From Mesosutterella multiformis (lineage in GTDB: Bacteria > Pseudomonadota > Gammaproteobacteria > Burkholderiales > Burkholderiaceae_F): 64,000 nt of DNA. The stretch spans positions 310,001 through 374,000 of the forward strand of contig NZ_BGZJ01000002.1 in NCBI RefSeq assembly GCF_003402575.1, in the 5' to 3' direction. Each line of letters opens with the position of its first letter. The first letter of the stretch is position 1. Below the pieces are notes generated by a model. It made no database searches and was not told the origin of the DNA. It was given only the letters and a program-made list of their open reading frames with translations. Below, piece after piece: positions 36,902 to 45,978 of the stretch. The translations under genes and the position numbers were made by a program.

Positions 36902-37723
36902 TCACTCCGAAATCGGTATCACAAAGCGGCCGTATCCCCGCTGTACGCCATCCCGTTCCAGCTTCATTTCGTTAATCAGGATCGCGTTACCGGAGGGTTT
37001 GAGCCCTAGAGACCGGAGTTTCTGAAACGCCGGATGCGCTCCGGTTTCGGAGTCCTTCATGAGGAACGGATCCTTCAGCCCCGCGAAGTGGAACACAAAG
37101 GCGACCGTTTTCGGGATCACCCAGACGGCACCGTTCAGCGGAATCCCGCAGCGCTTCACATTCGCTTCCGTGACGTAAAGCCCCCAGAAGACCTTGTTTT
37201 CCCCCGGATTCTCGGGATCCGGTTTCACGTAAAGCGCGGACTTCGTCACCGGCATCTGATCGCACCAGGCCTGCAGCACCTCATACACCCGGTCGTCATC
37301 GATAAAGTCCTGCCCGCAGGTGTGGGGGAGGAAGTAGATCGGCTCGATCTCTTTCACTTCCCACTTGGTCTCGTTCCCCCGCATCGCGTCGTGCCATTTA
37401 TTAAAGCGCCGGTGCTCATCCACGATCGCCTGCAGCCGGTCCGCCTTCTGCTGCAGCTCATCCGCGTGGTCATCAAAGGTTTTAAACGCGGTCTCTTCGT
37501 CTGCCGCGAGAGCGCATTTCATCTGCTTGATCTGGATCCCGAAGCTATGGAGCCGCATGTATTCAAAAACGCGCCCCGCCTGCGGAAACTGGTAGTAGCG
37601 GTAGCCTTTCTCGTTCTGTTTCGCGTCAATCAGCCCCGCTTCCTCATAGTGTTTGAGGAACGCCTGGGTTACCCCAAGGTGATAAGCGAAACTCCCAATC
37701 CGGTATTCCTTGAATACAGTCAT
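36902..37723 (-). CDS. MerR-family transcriptional regulator
   Basis: 273 residues from the ATG at 37723 (MTVFKEYRIGSFAYHLGV), preceded by a purine-rich GGAGAGAAGAGAGAG. A GTG nine codons upstream is possible but less likely. The N-terminal winged helix (YRIGSFAYHLGVTQAFLKHYEEAGLI…GYRYYQF) and the following coiled dimer helix are typical. The C-terminal 150 residues are a larger effector domain of unknown ligand, like the BmrR/GyrI type. It is divergent from the Tat-exported flavoprotein gene, with strong dyads between, and is the only MerR gene in the window. Confidence 0.87.
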   Translation of the reverse strand: MTVFKEYRIGSFAYHLGVTQAFLKHYEEAGLIDAKQNEKGYRYYQFPQAGRVFEYMRLHSFGIQIKQMKCALAADEETAFKTFDDHADELQQKADRLQAIVDEHRRFNKWHDAMRGNETKWEVKEIEPIYFLPHTCGQDFIDDDRVYEVLQAWCDQMPVTKSALYVKPDPENPGENKVFWGLYVTEANVKRCGIPLNGAVWVIPKTVAFVFHFAGLKDPFLMKDSETGAHPAFQKLRSLGLKPSGNAILINEMKLERDGVQRGYGRFVIPISE

Positions 37724-37873
37724 CTCTCTCTTCTCTCTCCGATCCGTCACCGCGAAGCGGGCGGATCTTCTTGTTTTAATTGCGATTCGGTTTTGTTTTC
37801 GGCCGCGGCCCGCGTCTCCCGGCAGGAAAGGCCCTTTTTTCAGGTCAAGCGGCTCTTATTTTCCTACTTCTAC

Positions 37874-37898
37874 CCATTCGGGGTAACTACCCCAATGG
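37874..37898. promoter_or_regulatory. palindromic operator between the MerR gene and the second flavoenzyme
   Basis: GGGGTA-AC-TACCCC (37880-37893) is a perfect inverted repeat, extended outward by CCATT(C) and (A)ATGG. A further TACCCC half-site occurs near 37953. The sites lie between two divergent genes in an otherwise empty 470-bp region. Confidence 0.55.
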
Positions 37899-38193
37899 TT
37901 TAGGGAGGCAATACATCAAAAGTCGCATCCTAGATTCGGCTTTGGAAAGACATTACCCCACTTTCTATCGACGCCATTTTCGGGGTTTTCCCGTAATTAA
38001 TAACAAAAAATTACATCATCACTAGGGTTTTTACCTCAAAGATGTTCGATCTGTGACTTACAGCACAGCAATTTTTTTCTCCCTTGACCCGTATCCGGGA
38101 TGCACCAATATCATTTTTTCCCGTTACGCCGAATGGCGGCATTGCTTACGCCTTTCGGCTTCACCTTTTTGGTTCAAAGGAAGAAAAACTCTC

Positions 38194-40152
38194 ATGACTC
38201 AGTTCTCTCGTCGTAAGTTCCTGCGTACCAGCATTGTCGGCGGTGCCTCTATCACCACCGCGGCTCTGGCTCACGCGGCTCCTGCCGGCATCTATAAGGC
38301 CGGTACTTACTCCTCCAAGGCTGCCGGTATCGGCGGCGACGTCATCGTCACGATGACGTTTGACACGAATAAGATCACGGGCGTTGTGATCGACGCGTCG
38401 CACGAGACCCCCGGGATCGGCCAGAAGGCGGCCGTTGAACTGAAGAAGCAGCTGCTGCTCGGTCAGGGCGCCAAGGTGGACACGGTGTCCGGCGCCTCAA
38501 TCACGTCGTCCGCTGTCCGGAAGGCCGCCGCGAAGTGCATCGCGCAGGCGAAGGGCGAGATCCCGGTTGAAGTGATCACGAAGGAAACCGCGAAGGAAGA
38601 GGATTCCGGCGACTGGCTCGGGAAGGCCCCCGAGATCGCTGAGAAGGACATCGTGAACACCGTGACCACCGACATCCTCGTGATCGGCTGCGGTACCGGC
38701 GGCATGTTCGCTGTGTGCGCCGCTGCTGAGAACGGCGGCAAGGTCATTGGTATTGACCGCTTCCCCACCGGCACCGGCATCCGTGGTGACCTCGGCGCGA
38801 TCAACTCCCGCTATCAGAAGAAAGAAGGGACGAAGATCGACAAGTTCGAGTTCACCGCCTGGGCGACCCGTTACGCGGGCGGCCACGTGAAGCAGGAGCT
38901 CTACAACGTCTGGGCGGATAACTCCGGCGAAACGATCGACTGGTTCGGTGACCGGCTGAAAGAAAACGGCATCGAGATGATGAACGAAGTGGGTGACAAG
39001 AACGATCCCGCCCGCTACGTTGGCTACGCCACCGGCCACTCCGGCCAGAAAGTCGGCGCGAACGAAGGCCAGAAGTTCAATTCCTTCCTCTACAAGTATG
39101 CGATCAGCAAGGGTGCCCGCTTCGACTACTCGATGAAGATGGTGAAGCTCGAGAAGAAGGACGGCCGCGTGACTGGCTGTATCGCTCAGAACGGTGACGG
39201 GAAGTACGTCCGCTACATCGCGAAGAAGGGCACGGTGGTTGCGACCGGCGGCTACGCCCGTAACTACAAGATGATGGAAGCGCTCCAGCCCTGGAACCTC
39301 CGCGTCGTCTCCCGCACCGGCGCGATGCCGGGCGCGCTCGGCGACGGCATCAAGGCCTGCCTCTGGGTCGGTGCCAAGATGGACGAGACGCACTGCGCAA
39401 TGAAGTTTGACCGCGCCGCGATCCGCCCGAATCAGAAGGCGGGTCTCGAGACCCTGAAGTCGGGCGACAACGCCTGGTTCTGGATGGGATCGCAGCCGTG
39501 GCTGAAGGTGAATTCGTTTGGTGAACGCTTCATCAACGAATCCGGCACGTACGAGAATCCGCTCCACGCGGACGAATACAACAAGGATCACGCTCACTAC
39601 ACGATCTTTGACAGCAACTGGCCTGAATACGCAAAGCAGTTCAAGATGCACGGCTGCTCCCGCCTCTGGCCCTTCGCGAACGGCGCTGAGCCCAACATTC
39701 CGTGGTTTGTCGTGAAGGACAAGATGCTCCCGGGGCTGATCAAGAGCGGCTTCGTGCAGCAGGCGGACACGATCGAGGAACTCGCGAAGAAACTCGGTCT
39801 CCCGGTTGAAGCGGTGAAGAAGACCGTGGAAAAGAATAACGAGAACTGGAAGAACGGCGTCGACCCCGAGTTCGGGAAAGAGAAGCATCGCCTGTCTCCG
39901 GTGAATAAGCCCCCGTACTACGGCGCGAAGAATTCCGGCTGGCTGCTTTGCACGCTCGACGGCATTGTGATCAACAAGGATCTCAACGCCTGTGACGAAA
40001 ACGGCGACGCGATCCCCGGGCTCTACGTGATCGGCAACGACTCGGGCTCCTACTTCGCGAACGAGTACCCGAACCTCGCGACCGGTATGGCCTGCGGCCG
40101 CACCGTGACGTTCGGCCGTGTGATCGGCCGCGCTCTCGCGAAGAAGGCGTAA
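38194..40152 (+). CDS. Tat-exported flavoprotein with FMN-binding and fumarate-reductase-type FAD domains
   Basis: 652 residues from the ATG at 38194; an upstream in-frame start (38053) lacks a ribosome site and would bury the signal. The N-terminus FSRRKFLRT is a perfect twin-arginine motif followed by an Ala-rich core ending AHAA. Next is an FMN_bind domain (about 30-120) with D-T-V-S-G-A-S, the consensus for covalent flavinylation by ApbE. Then comes an FAD domain starting ILVIGCGTGGMFA and ending LYVIGNDSGSYFANEYPN. This is the layout of urocanate-reductase-like periplasmic reductases. Electrons probably pass FMN to FAD to an organic acceptor. It is paired with the porin 107 bp downstream. 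The substrate is unknown. Confidence 0.92.
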   Translation: MTQFSRRKFLRTSIVGGASITTAALAHAAPAGIYKAGTYSSKAAGIGGDVIVTMTFDTNKITGVVIDASHETPGIGQKAAVELKKQLLLGQGAKVDTVSGASITSSAVRKAAAKCIAQAKGEIPVEVITKETAKEEDSGDWLGKAPEIAEKDIVNTVTTDILVIGCGTGGMFAVCAAAENGGKVIGIDRFPTGTGIRGDLGAINSRYQKKEGTKIDKFEFTAWATRYAGGHVKQELYNVWADNSGETIDWFGDRLKENGIEMMNEVGDKNDPARYVGYATGHSGQKVGANEGQKFNSFLYKYAISKGARFDYSMKMVKLEKKDGRVTGCIAQNGDGKYVRYIAKKGTVVATGGYARNYKMMEALQPWNLRVVSRTGAMPGALGDGIKACLWVGAKMDETHCAMKFDRAAIRPNQKAGLETLKSGDNAWFWMGSQPWLKVNSFGERFINESGTYENPLHADEYNKDHAHYTIFDSNWPEYAKQFKMHGCSRLWPFANGAEPNIPWFVVKDKMLPGLIKSGFVQQADTIEELAKKLGLPVEAVKKTVEKNNENWKNGVDPEFGKEKHRLSPVNKPPYYGAKNSGWLLCTLDGIVINKDLNACDENGDAIPGLYVIGNDSGSYFANEYPNLATGMACGRTVTFGRVIGRALAKKA

Positions 40153-40258
40153 CCGACCTGTTTCCCGGCTGCTGGAAAGAGAAGAGGGGAGAAACCTCTC
40201 ACTCTTTCCGGCGGGAAAGATTCCCACCCCACCACACTAAAAACACAGTTCAAACATC

Positions 40259-41377
40259 ATGAATCTCAAGCTCTCTGCACTCGTCCTCGCGACGGCCGGC
40301 GCTTTCGCCTCCACCGCTTTCGCTTCCGGCACCCAGATCTATGGCGTGATTGACCAGGGTCTCGATTACCAGCACGTGAAGACGGTTGGCGGGTCGAAAA
40401 CCGACTCCCTCTCCATGGTGTCCGGTCAGTACATCGGCTCCCGCTTCGGCCTCAAGTCTGAAGAACGTTTTGATAACGGCACCACGGTCGGCGTTCAGCT
40501 CGAAGGCGGTCTCTCCACCGACTCCGGCATGTCCGGCCAGAGCGGCCGGCTCTTTGGCCGCGACGCCCGTCTCTACGTCGATAACCAGTACGGTCTCTTC
40601 TCCGCTGGCCGTATGGGCGCGATGGTGGGCGGCAACGGCCCGTACGCCCGTTTCGGTCACATCCTCTCCCCGTTCTCCTGCGGCTGGGGCAACGTCGGCG
40701 GTCACCTCCAGGTGATGGCGCTTGGCTACGAATACGTGGATAACGCTCTCGCCTGGGCTTCCCCCAAGTTCGCCGGGTTTGATGCCACCCTCCAGTACTC
40801 GAACGGCACGGACGCGAAGAATTTCGGCACCGGTGTTGAAGGCAAGTCCTCTGTTGAACGTATGTACGCCGGCGCTCTCCGCTACACCCATAATGACCTC
40901 ATGATGATCGGCGGTATCGAGCGTATCAACTACGCGCAGCCGAGCGCGAATGACCTCGGCCGCAAGGACGCGATCAGCTATAACCTCGGCGGTTCTTACC
41001 AGGCTGGCTGGGCGAAGTTCTACGCCTACGGCCAGTACTTCCAGAACTACACGGCGGCCGCCCGTACGACGACCTTCGCACTTCCCTCCGGTGTTGACGG
41101 CTGGGGCGCGAATGTCGGCGTGGATGTCCCGGTGTCCCACGGTTTCATCAAGGCTGGCCTCGGCTACGGTGACTTCAAGGGAAGCAAGGATTCTGACCGC
41201 ACGATGAAGACCTGGCAGGCTGCTGTCGGCTACCTCCTCCCGCTCTCGAAGCGCACGTCCCTCTACACGGCCGCGAACTACATCAACAGCCGTTACTCTG
41301 ACGCGCAGGAAGCCGCGAATCCGAAGGCTGGCAAGCAGGTGATCGACGTGATCGCCGGCCTCATGCACAAGTTCTGA
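40259..41377 (+). CDS. outer-membrane porin (betaproteobacterial trimeric type)
   Basis: 372 residues. Signal peptide MNLKLSALVLATAGAFASTAFA, mature start SGTQIYGVIDQGLDYQ, terminal Phe (GLMHKF): a general porin of the same family as the 34602 gene but clearly diverged. There is no good ribosome site before the ATG (AACATC), so translation may depend on coupling or a leader. Codon use is strongly biased to C-ending codons, suggesting high expression. It forms the second flavoenzyme-porin pair. A TGATCTTTC / GAAAGATCA hairpin overlaps the stop codon but has no T-run. Confidence 0.9.
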   Translation: MNLKLSALVLATAGAFASTAFASGTQIYGVIDQGLDYQHVKTVGGSKTDSLSMVSGQYIGSRFGLKSEERFDNGTTVGVQLEGGLSTDSGMSGQSGRLFGRDARLYVDNQYGLFSAGRMGAMVGGNGPYARFGHILSPFSCGWGNVGGHLQVMALGYEYVDNALAWASPKFAGFDATLQYSNGTDAKNFGTGVEGKSSVERMYAGALRYTHNDLMMIGGIERINYAQPSANDLGRKDAISYNLGGSYQAGWAKFYAYGQYFQNYTAAARTTTFALPSGVDGWGANVGVDVPVSHGFIKAGLGYGDFKGSKDSDRTMKTWQAAVGYLLPLSKRTSLYTAANYINSRYSDAQEAANPKAGKQVIDVIAGLMHKF

Positions 41378-41840
41378 TCTTTCACCCCTGAAAGATCAAC
41401 CTGAGAAGGGGATGCCGCCCGACACCCAGTTCGCCCTGGGGGAAGAGCGGTATCTCTTTCCATCTCTCCTAAGAGTGTCCTACGGAACCGGAACCCAACT
41501 CTCTCCTCCACGGTTTCGGTTTCGAAGCAGCAGCTCTCCTCCGGCCGGGTATCCCTCCCGGCTGGACCCCGAAAGGGGTTCCCCATTTCTCATCAATGTC
41601 CGTTCTCCCGCGATTTCGGAACACCGATATCGGGAAGAGGGCACCGATCCCATTCTCTGCCGCGCTTTTCCGCCCGGAATTCCGATCTCTTTAAAACCGG
41701 TTTCTCAGAATCGGAAAAACGGCTCAATTTTCCGTGCCTCTAATATAGATAGAGAGACTCAGGCACCTCTTCAAAAAGAAAGGCCCCCGGTTACCCGAGA
41801 TGAACTGCTCCCCAAATTTAGGACTTGTTAAATAAAAATC
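41378..41840. other. 463-bp gap without a supported gene
   Basis: Contains GC-rich hairpins near 41540-41585 (GCCGGG / CCCGGC and ACCCC / GGGGT). The first recognisable mobile-element sequence begins at about 41821. Confidence 0.4.
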
Positions 41841-41881
41841 CTAAGGGGCGATAGAAAGGGATTGATTTCGGTATTCTACCG

Positions 41882-43224
41882 GAGGGTGAGGAAAATTTTG
41901 TGGGTGACTCTGAGATAATTGCTCTTGGAGGAGCCTCAAATGAAACGAAAGACAGACCCCTTGGATAGTGTTGCAGGACAGATTTTAGAAAACGCCAAGA
42001 AATCCGGGCTTGAGATTAATACCGCAGAGGATGCGGAAAATCTTATGGCCCATATGCTCGGTCGGCTGCTGACTCAAATGCTTGACGGTGAAATGACCAA
42101 TCATCTCGGTTACGAAAGAGGCGGTAAACGTGTCACCGAAAATGAGCGTAACGGGCATAGTTCGAAAACCCTCAAATCGTCCAGCCTTGGAAATATCCGT
42201 ATTGACGTACCCAGAGACCGCAAGGGAGAGTTTGAGCCGAGGGTCGTTCCTAAGCATAAACGCCAGCTGGCGGGGTTTGAGGACAAGGTTCTGGCCTTGT
42301 ACGCCAGAGGGCTCTCAACCCGGGAAATTCAAGGCTTTCTCTATGATGAATACGGTATGGAGACCAGTGCCGAATTTATCAGCGATGTTACGGACGCCAT
42401 CCTTCCTGAGGTTGAAAAATGGCAGAACCGTCCTCTGGATCCGTTTTATACAACTGTTTTCTTTGACTCTATTCGAGTCAAAATCCGAGGTGATAATGGC
42501 ATTGTTACCCCGAAAGCGGTCCATCTTGCCTTGGGCGTAAACGCCCAGGGCCGCAAGGAAGTTTTGGGGATGTGGGTCGCTGATAACGAAAGCGCAAAAT
42601 ATTGGCTTAAGGTCTTCACTGAACTCAAAAACAGGGGGGTGTCTGATATTCTGATTGCTGTCACAGACGGACTCAAGGGAATGAAGGAGGCGCTTGAAGC
42701 TGCCTTTCCCAACACTCTGCTGCAGACCTGCATTGTTCACCTGATCAGGAACAGTCTGAAATTCGTCGGATATAAGGATTACAAGGCCGTAGCCGGCGCG
42801 CTGAAGCCCATTTACCGGGCCGTAAACGCGGCTGATGCGCGGAAGGAACTGGACGCTTTTGCACAGTCGGAACTGGGGCTCAGATACCCTTACATCGCCA
42901 AACAGTGGATCGATTCCTGGGATAAGGTGATCCCCTTCTTTGATTTTTCCCCAAATATCCGCAGACTTATTTATACAACCAATGCCATAGAGAGCCTTAA
43001 TCGGGATCTAAGAAAAGTAATTAAGACCCGAGCTGCTTTCCCTACTGAAACGGCTGCTTTGAAACTTCTCTTTCTGGCAATCCGGAAAGTAGAGAAAAGA
43101 TGGGTGCGGCCTTCTCCATACTGGAGTGCCGCTATGAGAGAATTGGTTGTGCTATTTGGTGACCGAATCACCCCCTACATCGATTAACCTTGAACGAGCC
43201 GCCCACAAAAAATTACACACCCTC
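41882..43224 (+). mobile_element. IS256-family insertion sequence (1343 bp)
   Basis: Complete element with imperfect terminal repeats of about 29 bp (GAGGGTGAGGAAAATTTTG at the left; the complement of the right end reads GAGGGTGTGTAATTTTTTG). It is flanked by a perfect 8-bp target duplication TTCTACCG (41874-41881 and 43225-43232), the usual length for the family. Confidence 0.93.
41940..43187 (+). CDS. IS256-family transposase (mutator type)
   Basis: 415 residues from the ATG at 41940, which has GGAGG upstream (a TTG seven codons earlier is in frame but unlikely). The DDE core is visible as D in FFDSIRVKIRGD, D in AVTDGLKGM and E in NAIESLNRDLRK. The N-terminal DGEMTNHLGYERG is typical of the family. 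Length and motifs are intact, so it is probably functional. Confidence 0.95.
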   Translation: MKRKTDPLDSVAGQILENAKKSGLEINTAEDAENLMAHMLGRLLTQMLDGEMTNHLGYERGGKRVTENERNGHSSKTLKSSSLGNIRIDVPRDRKGEFEPRVVPKHKRQLAGFEDKVLALYARGLSTREIQGFLYDEYGMETSAEFISDVTDAILPEVEKWQNRPLDPFYTTVFFDSIRVKIRGDNGIVTPKAVHLALGVNAQGRKEVLGMWVADNESAKYWLKVFTELKNRGVSDILIAVTDGLKGMKEALEAAFPNTLLQTCIVHLIRNSLKFVGYKDYKAVAGALKPIYRAVNAADARKELDAFAQSELGLRYPYIAKQWIDSWDKVIPFFDFSPNIRRLIYTTNAIESLNRDLRKVIKTRAAFPTETAALKLLFLAIRKVEKRWVRPSPYWSAAMRELVVLFGDRITPYID

Positions 43225-43639
43225 TTCTACCGGGGTCAGTCCCTTTAATTTCATCTGCCTTCTTCTGTTGTTCCAGTGCTGAATGTAACGATCCAGGTCT
43301 CTTTCAAAATCTTCATAGCAGTCCCATGTCTGATCAAGAAAGAATTCGTCCTTCAGATGCCCAAAAACCTGTTCGGTCGCGGCATTATCAAGGCAGTTAC
43401 TTTTTCTTGACATGCTTTGCCGGATTCCTGCGCTCTTCAGGGTCCGTACCCAATACCAATGCTGGTACTGCCAGCCCATATCCGAGTGAAGGATTGGGTG
43501 CACGCCCTTGGGCATCGTCCTAAGCATCATCCTGAGCATTTTCTTCTGCTGCTCCATATTTGGAGAGCGGGAGATAGCCCAGGCCACGATTTCCTTTGTC
43601 GCAAAGTCGTAGACCATAGCCAGATACGCCTTACCCCAG

Positions 43640-43970
43640 GGATCTTGGAAGCGGGCTTAATTGCAAAAAGCCCGGACTCAGGAAGCTGATGAGACTGCTT
43701 CTTGGCGGGCAAATCCGGACATTGGTGCTGACCCATGACGACAGGCTGCTTCGGTTTGGCACGGAACTGATCTATATCCTCTGCCGTTGGGTGAAAACCT
43801 CTGTTGTCGTTCTGGATGATTCAGCGAAAGAACCTTTTGAGACTGAACTCGTCAAAGACGTGATAACACTGATGACTGTGTTCTCCGCCCGTCTCTATGG
43901 GAAACGGAGCTGGAAGAATCGAAAAAGCGTTGAGCTTCCGCTTAAATGTAACAGAATATTATCCGCCTGA
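43640..43970 (+). pseudogene. IS607-type serine recombinase (tnpA) remnant
   Basis: The frame reads D-L-G-S-G-L-N-C-K-K-P-G-L-R-K-L, then IRTLVLTHDDRLLRFG and VFSARLYGKRSWKNRK, the C-terminal two-thirds of the resolvase domain of IS607 TnpA. The N-terminal MerR-like HTH and catalytic Ser are gone, replaced by the IS3 remnant at about 43640. It cannot act as a recombinase. The downstream tnpB is its normal partner. Confidence 0.82.
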
Positions 43971-44305
43971 AACTCACTTATAGACCGGCAGAAAATGTGA
44001 CTGTGCAGCGGGGCTTGTTTTTTTAGCCGCATATAAGTATTATTTTAATAACCCATTTACAGTTACTTTTTCTATGTCAGAAAGCGAGCTTTGCTGGTAC
44101 CTCGGATTCAGAACAAAACTGGATCCTACGAAGGAGCAGGCGGAATATTTCTCCCGTGCCAGCGGAACCGCTCGTCTTGTCTTCAACTGGGGACTGGGGC
44201 AATGGATAAAACAGTATGAGGAGTACAAAAACGGGCTGCGTTCCGGTGAGTGTCAAATGATCTTTCGCCGAAATTGTTCGTAAAAAAATAGGTTGCAGTG
44301 TTTGT

Positions 44306-45388
44306 TCAAGCAGCCCCCGGCAAACGCTTTTCCTCAAGCTGTCCATTTTCGGGGTTAAGCCATACCCTGCCGATCGGAGTGCAGTTCAGCACGGAATCGC
44401 CGATCCAGCGCTCCGGGTGGTTTCTGCGAGCCTCCAGCATCGTTTCCCTGCGTCGGCGCAGCACCTCCGCATCTTCGCAGCGGTAACGCTGTCCGGGTGT
44501 AACCATTCGGATGCCGCGATGTCTGTGGTGCTCGTTGTAATGTTCCACAAAACTTTGCACCCATTGTTCAGCTTCCTCGACGCTGTTAAAGCCGTCTCGG
44601 GGATACAGGCAATCGCCGCTGTACTTAAGCGTACGGAAAAAGGACTCAGAATACGGGTTGTCGTTACTGACTCGCGGACGGCTGTGCGAGAAGATAATTC
44701 CGTTCTTCTCAAGCAAAGCCATAGTGGGCGCGGCTTTCATGCTCGCGCCATTGTCTGAATGCACGACAAGCTGTCCGGGCCTGATTCCATATTTTCTGAA
44801 GGCATCTCCGAGAAAGCGCACGGCAAAATCAGCATTGTCTGCGTCGAACACCCTGGCACTCACAACCATACGGCTATAGACGTCGACAATGACGTACGCG
44901 TAGTAGAACCAGCCCGTGTAAGTGCTGGAGCGAAGATAGGTGATGTCCCAGGTCCATACTTCATTAGGCTTCTCCGCGCTGTAAGCGGTCGGCCTGCTGC
45001 GGAGACGGGCTTTCCGGGTGGGAGCGCGGCGCGCGTTCAATCCCCGCGCTCTGAAAAGACGGTAAAGCGTAGAGAGAGAACACCAGTACTCCTTGTTTTC
45101 ATCCAGAAGCTTGTAGAAAGCCTGCGTCAGGCTGAGATCGCGCACATCCTCCCGACAGAATCGCTCCACGATCTGCTCCCGCAAATCCTCCGGGATTTGC
45201 CGGGAGCTCGTAAAATTGCTCCGGTCGAGCCGTCCATCGCCATCAGGGGCATGCCGCCAGTTTTGCAATGTACGCGGAGTAATTCCAACTGCTTCGCAGG
45301 ACAGCCTCTGCGACAGTCCCAGCGATTGACCGAAATCGACCAGTGAAATAATTTCCTGACGATCCTGGGCACTGATCAGTTTTCCTTT
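44306..45388 (-). CDS. IS3-family transposase OrfB (integrase core)
   Basis: DDE integrase, about 360 residues if read from the orfA overlap. The frame is open upstream of the first possible start (TTG at 45268), so expression is expected through a -1 frameshift from orfA. Catalytic residues: D in WTWDITYLRSS, D in VVHSDNGASM, E in NPYSESFFRTLKY. It ends RLPGAA at 44306. The gene appears intact. Confidence 0.87.
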   Translation of the reverse strand, partial: KGKLISAQDRQEIISLVDFGQSLGLSQRLSCEAVGITPRTLQNWRHAPDGDGRLDRSNFTSSRQIPEDLREQIVERFCREDVRDLSLTQAFYKLLDENKEYWCSLSTLYRLFRARGLNARRAPTRKARLRSRPTAYSAEKPNEVWTWDITYLRSSTYTGWFYYAYVIVDVYSRMVVSARVFDADNADFAVRFLGDAFRKYGIRPGQLVVHSDNGASMKAAPTMALLEKNGIIFSHSRPRVSNDNPYSESFFRTLKYSGDCLYPRDGFNSVEEAEQWVQSFVEHYNEHHRHRGIRMVTPGQRYRCEDAEVLRRRRETMLEARRNHPERWIGDSVLNCTPIGRVWLNPENGQLEEKRLPGAA

Positions 45389-45897
45389 TCCCCCCAGATC
45401 GCCTCGGCTTTTTTTGACAGCATCAGCATCGTCGCAGCATCAGCCAATGCTTTGTCTTTTCTGGAAATTTCCTGAGCCTGTCTTGCGTTTTCCTTCTTGA
45501 GCTCGGTAATAGCGGAAGCCTGGGCTTCATGCTGTCTCTTGTCTACGGCATCCGGGTGTTTGCTGAACCATTCGGCCCAGGCGTCCACAGTGGATGCGAG
45601 ATAGCCGTGTTTACGGCAGTATTGACCGAAGTCAGTCTCGCTCAGGAATGCTTTGGCGTTGACAGCGGTATGGGCTTGCAGGTAGGTCACACCCTTAGGA
45701 AGCTTAAGGTCGGCCATGGGCTTGGAAATTCCTGTGTTAGGCAGCGTGACGCAGTCTGATTTCTCTTTTGCCTTCTCGAGCCAGTACCTGATTGTTGATT
45801 TGCCTATCGAGTACTGAACGGAGGCTTCAGAGATTCGAAGCTCTTTGCTCAGAATGCGGGCCACGAGGTTATCTATAAACTCCTGCGAATATCGCAT
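45376..45897 (-). CDS. IS3-family transposase OrfA
   Basis: 173 residues, longer than the usual ~100 of IS3 orfA. An N-terminal HTH (SQEFIDNLVARILSKELRIS, ASVQYSIGKSTIRYW) is followed by a coiled-coil-like segment rich in Glu/Lys/Ala (ITELKKENARQAQEISRKDK) near the end. The stop overlaps orfB, and a GGGGGGAAAAGGAAAAC purine run just before it is a plausible slippery region for -1 frameshifting. Confidence 0.87.
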   Translation of the reverse strand: MRYSQEFIDNLVARILSKELRISEASVQYSIGKSTIRYWLEKAKEKSDCVTLPNTGISKPMADLKLPKGVTYLQAHTAVNAKAFLSETDFGQYCRKHGYLASTVDAWAEWFSKHPDAVDKRQHEAQASAITELKKENARQAQEISRKDKALADAATMLMLSKKAEAIWGEKEN

Positions 45898-45978
45898 GTT
45901 TTACCACTCCATGTAAGACTGAAAGAGTGGCGAAAGTTATTTTGACAGATAATGGTTCCAGCCCTCCGAATATCAAAG

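Larger units (their letters stand above)
41841..43640 (-). pseudogene. IS3-family orfB remnant, split by an IS256-family element
   Basis: On the - strand the part 43225-43640 encodes the end of an IS3-type integrase core (IVAWAISRSPN, HSDMGWQYQH, GIRQSMSRKSNCLDNAATE, then WNNRRRQMKLKGLTPVE). If the IS256-family element and one 8-bp duplication are removed, the frame continues as Y-R-N-Q-S-L-S-I-A-P and a TAG at 41841-41843, the usual C-terminus of these proteins. The N-terminal half and orfA are missing; the frame joins IS607 tnpA sequence at about 43640. The original element was therefore already truncated. Confidence 0.85.
44251..45947 (-). mobile_element. IS3-family insertion sequence (1697 bp) inside tnpB
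   Basis: Ends are TGTCAAATGATCTTTCGCC at 44251 and the complement TGTCAAAATAACTTTCGCC at 45947 (16 of 19 match), with the TG…CA termini of the family. The flanks are GAG and GAT, so a 3-bp target duplication is imperfect or lost. It carries orfA and orfB on the - strand in overlapping phases. Confidence 0.87.

Noticed and set aside
41412-41831. 139-codon frame before the IS256 region
   Set aside because: Pro/Ser/Arg-rich, no motif and no ribosome site; overlaps GC-rich hairpins.
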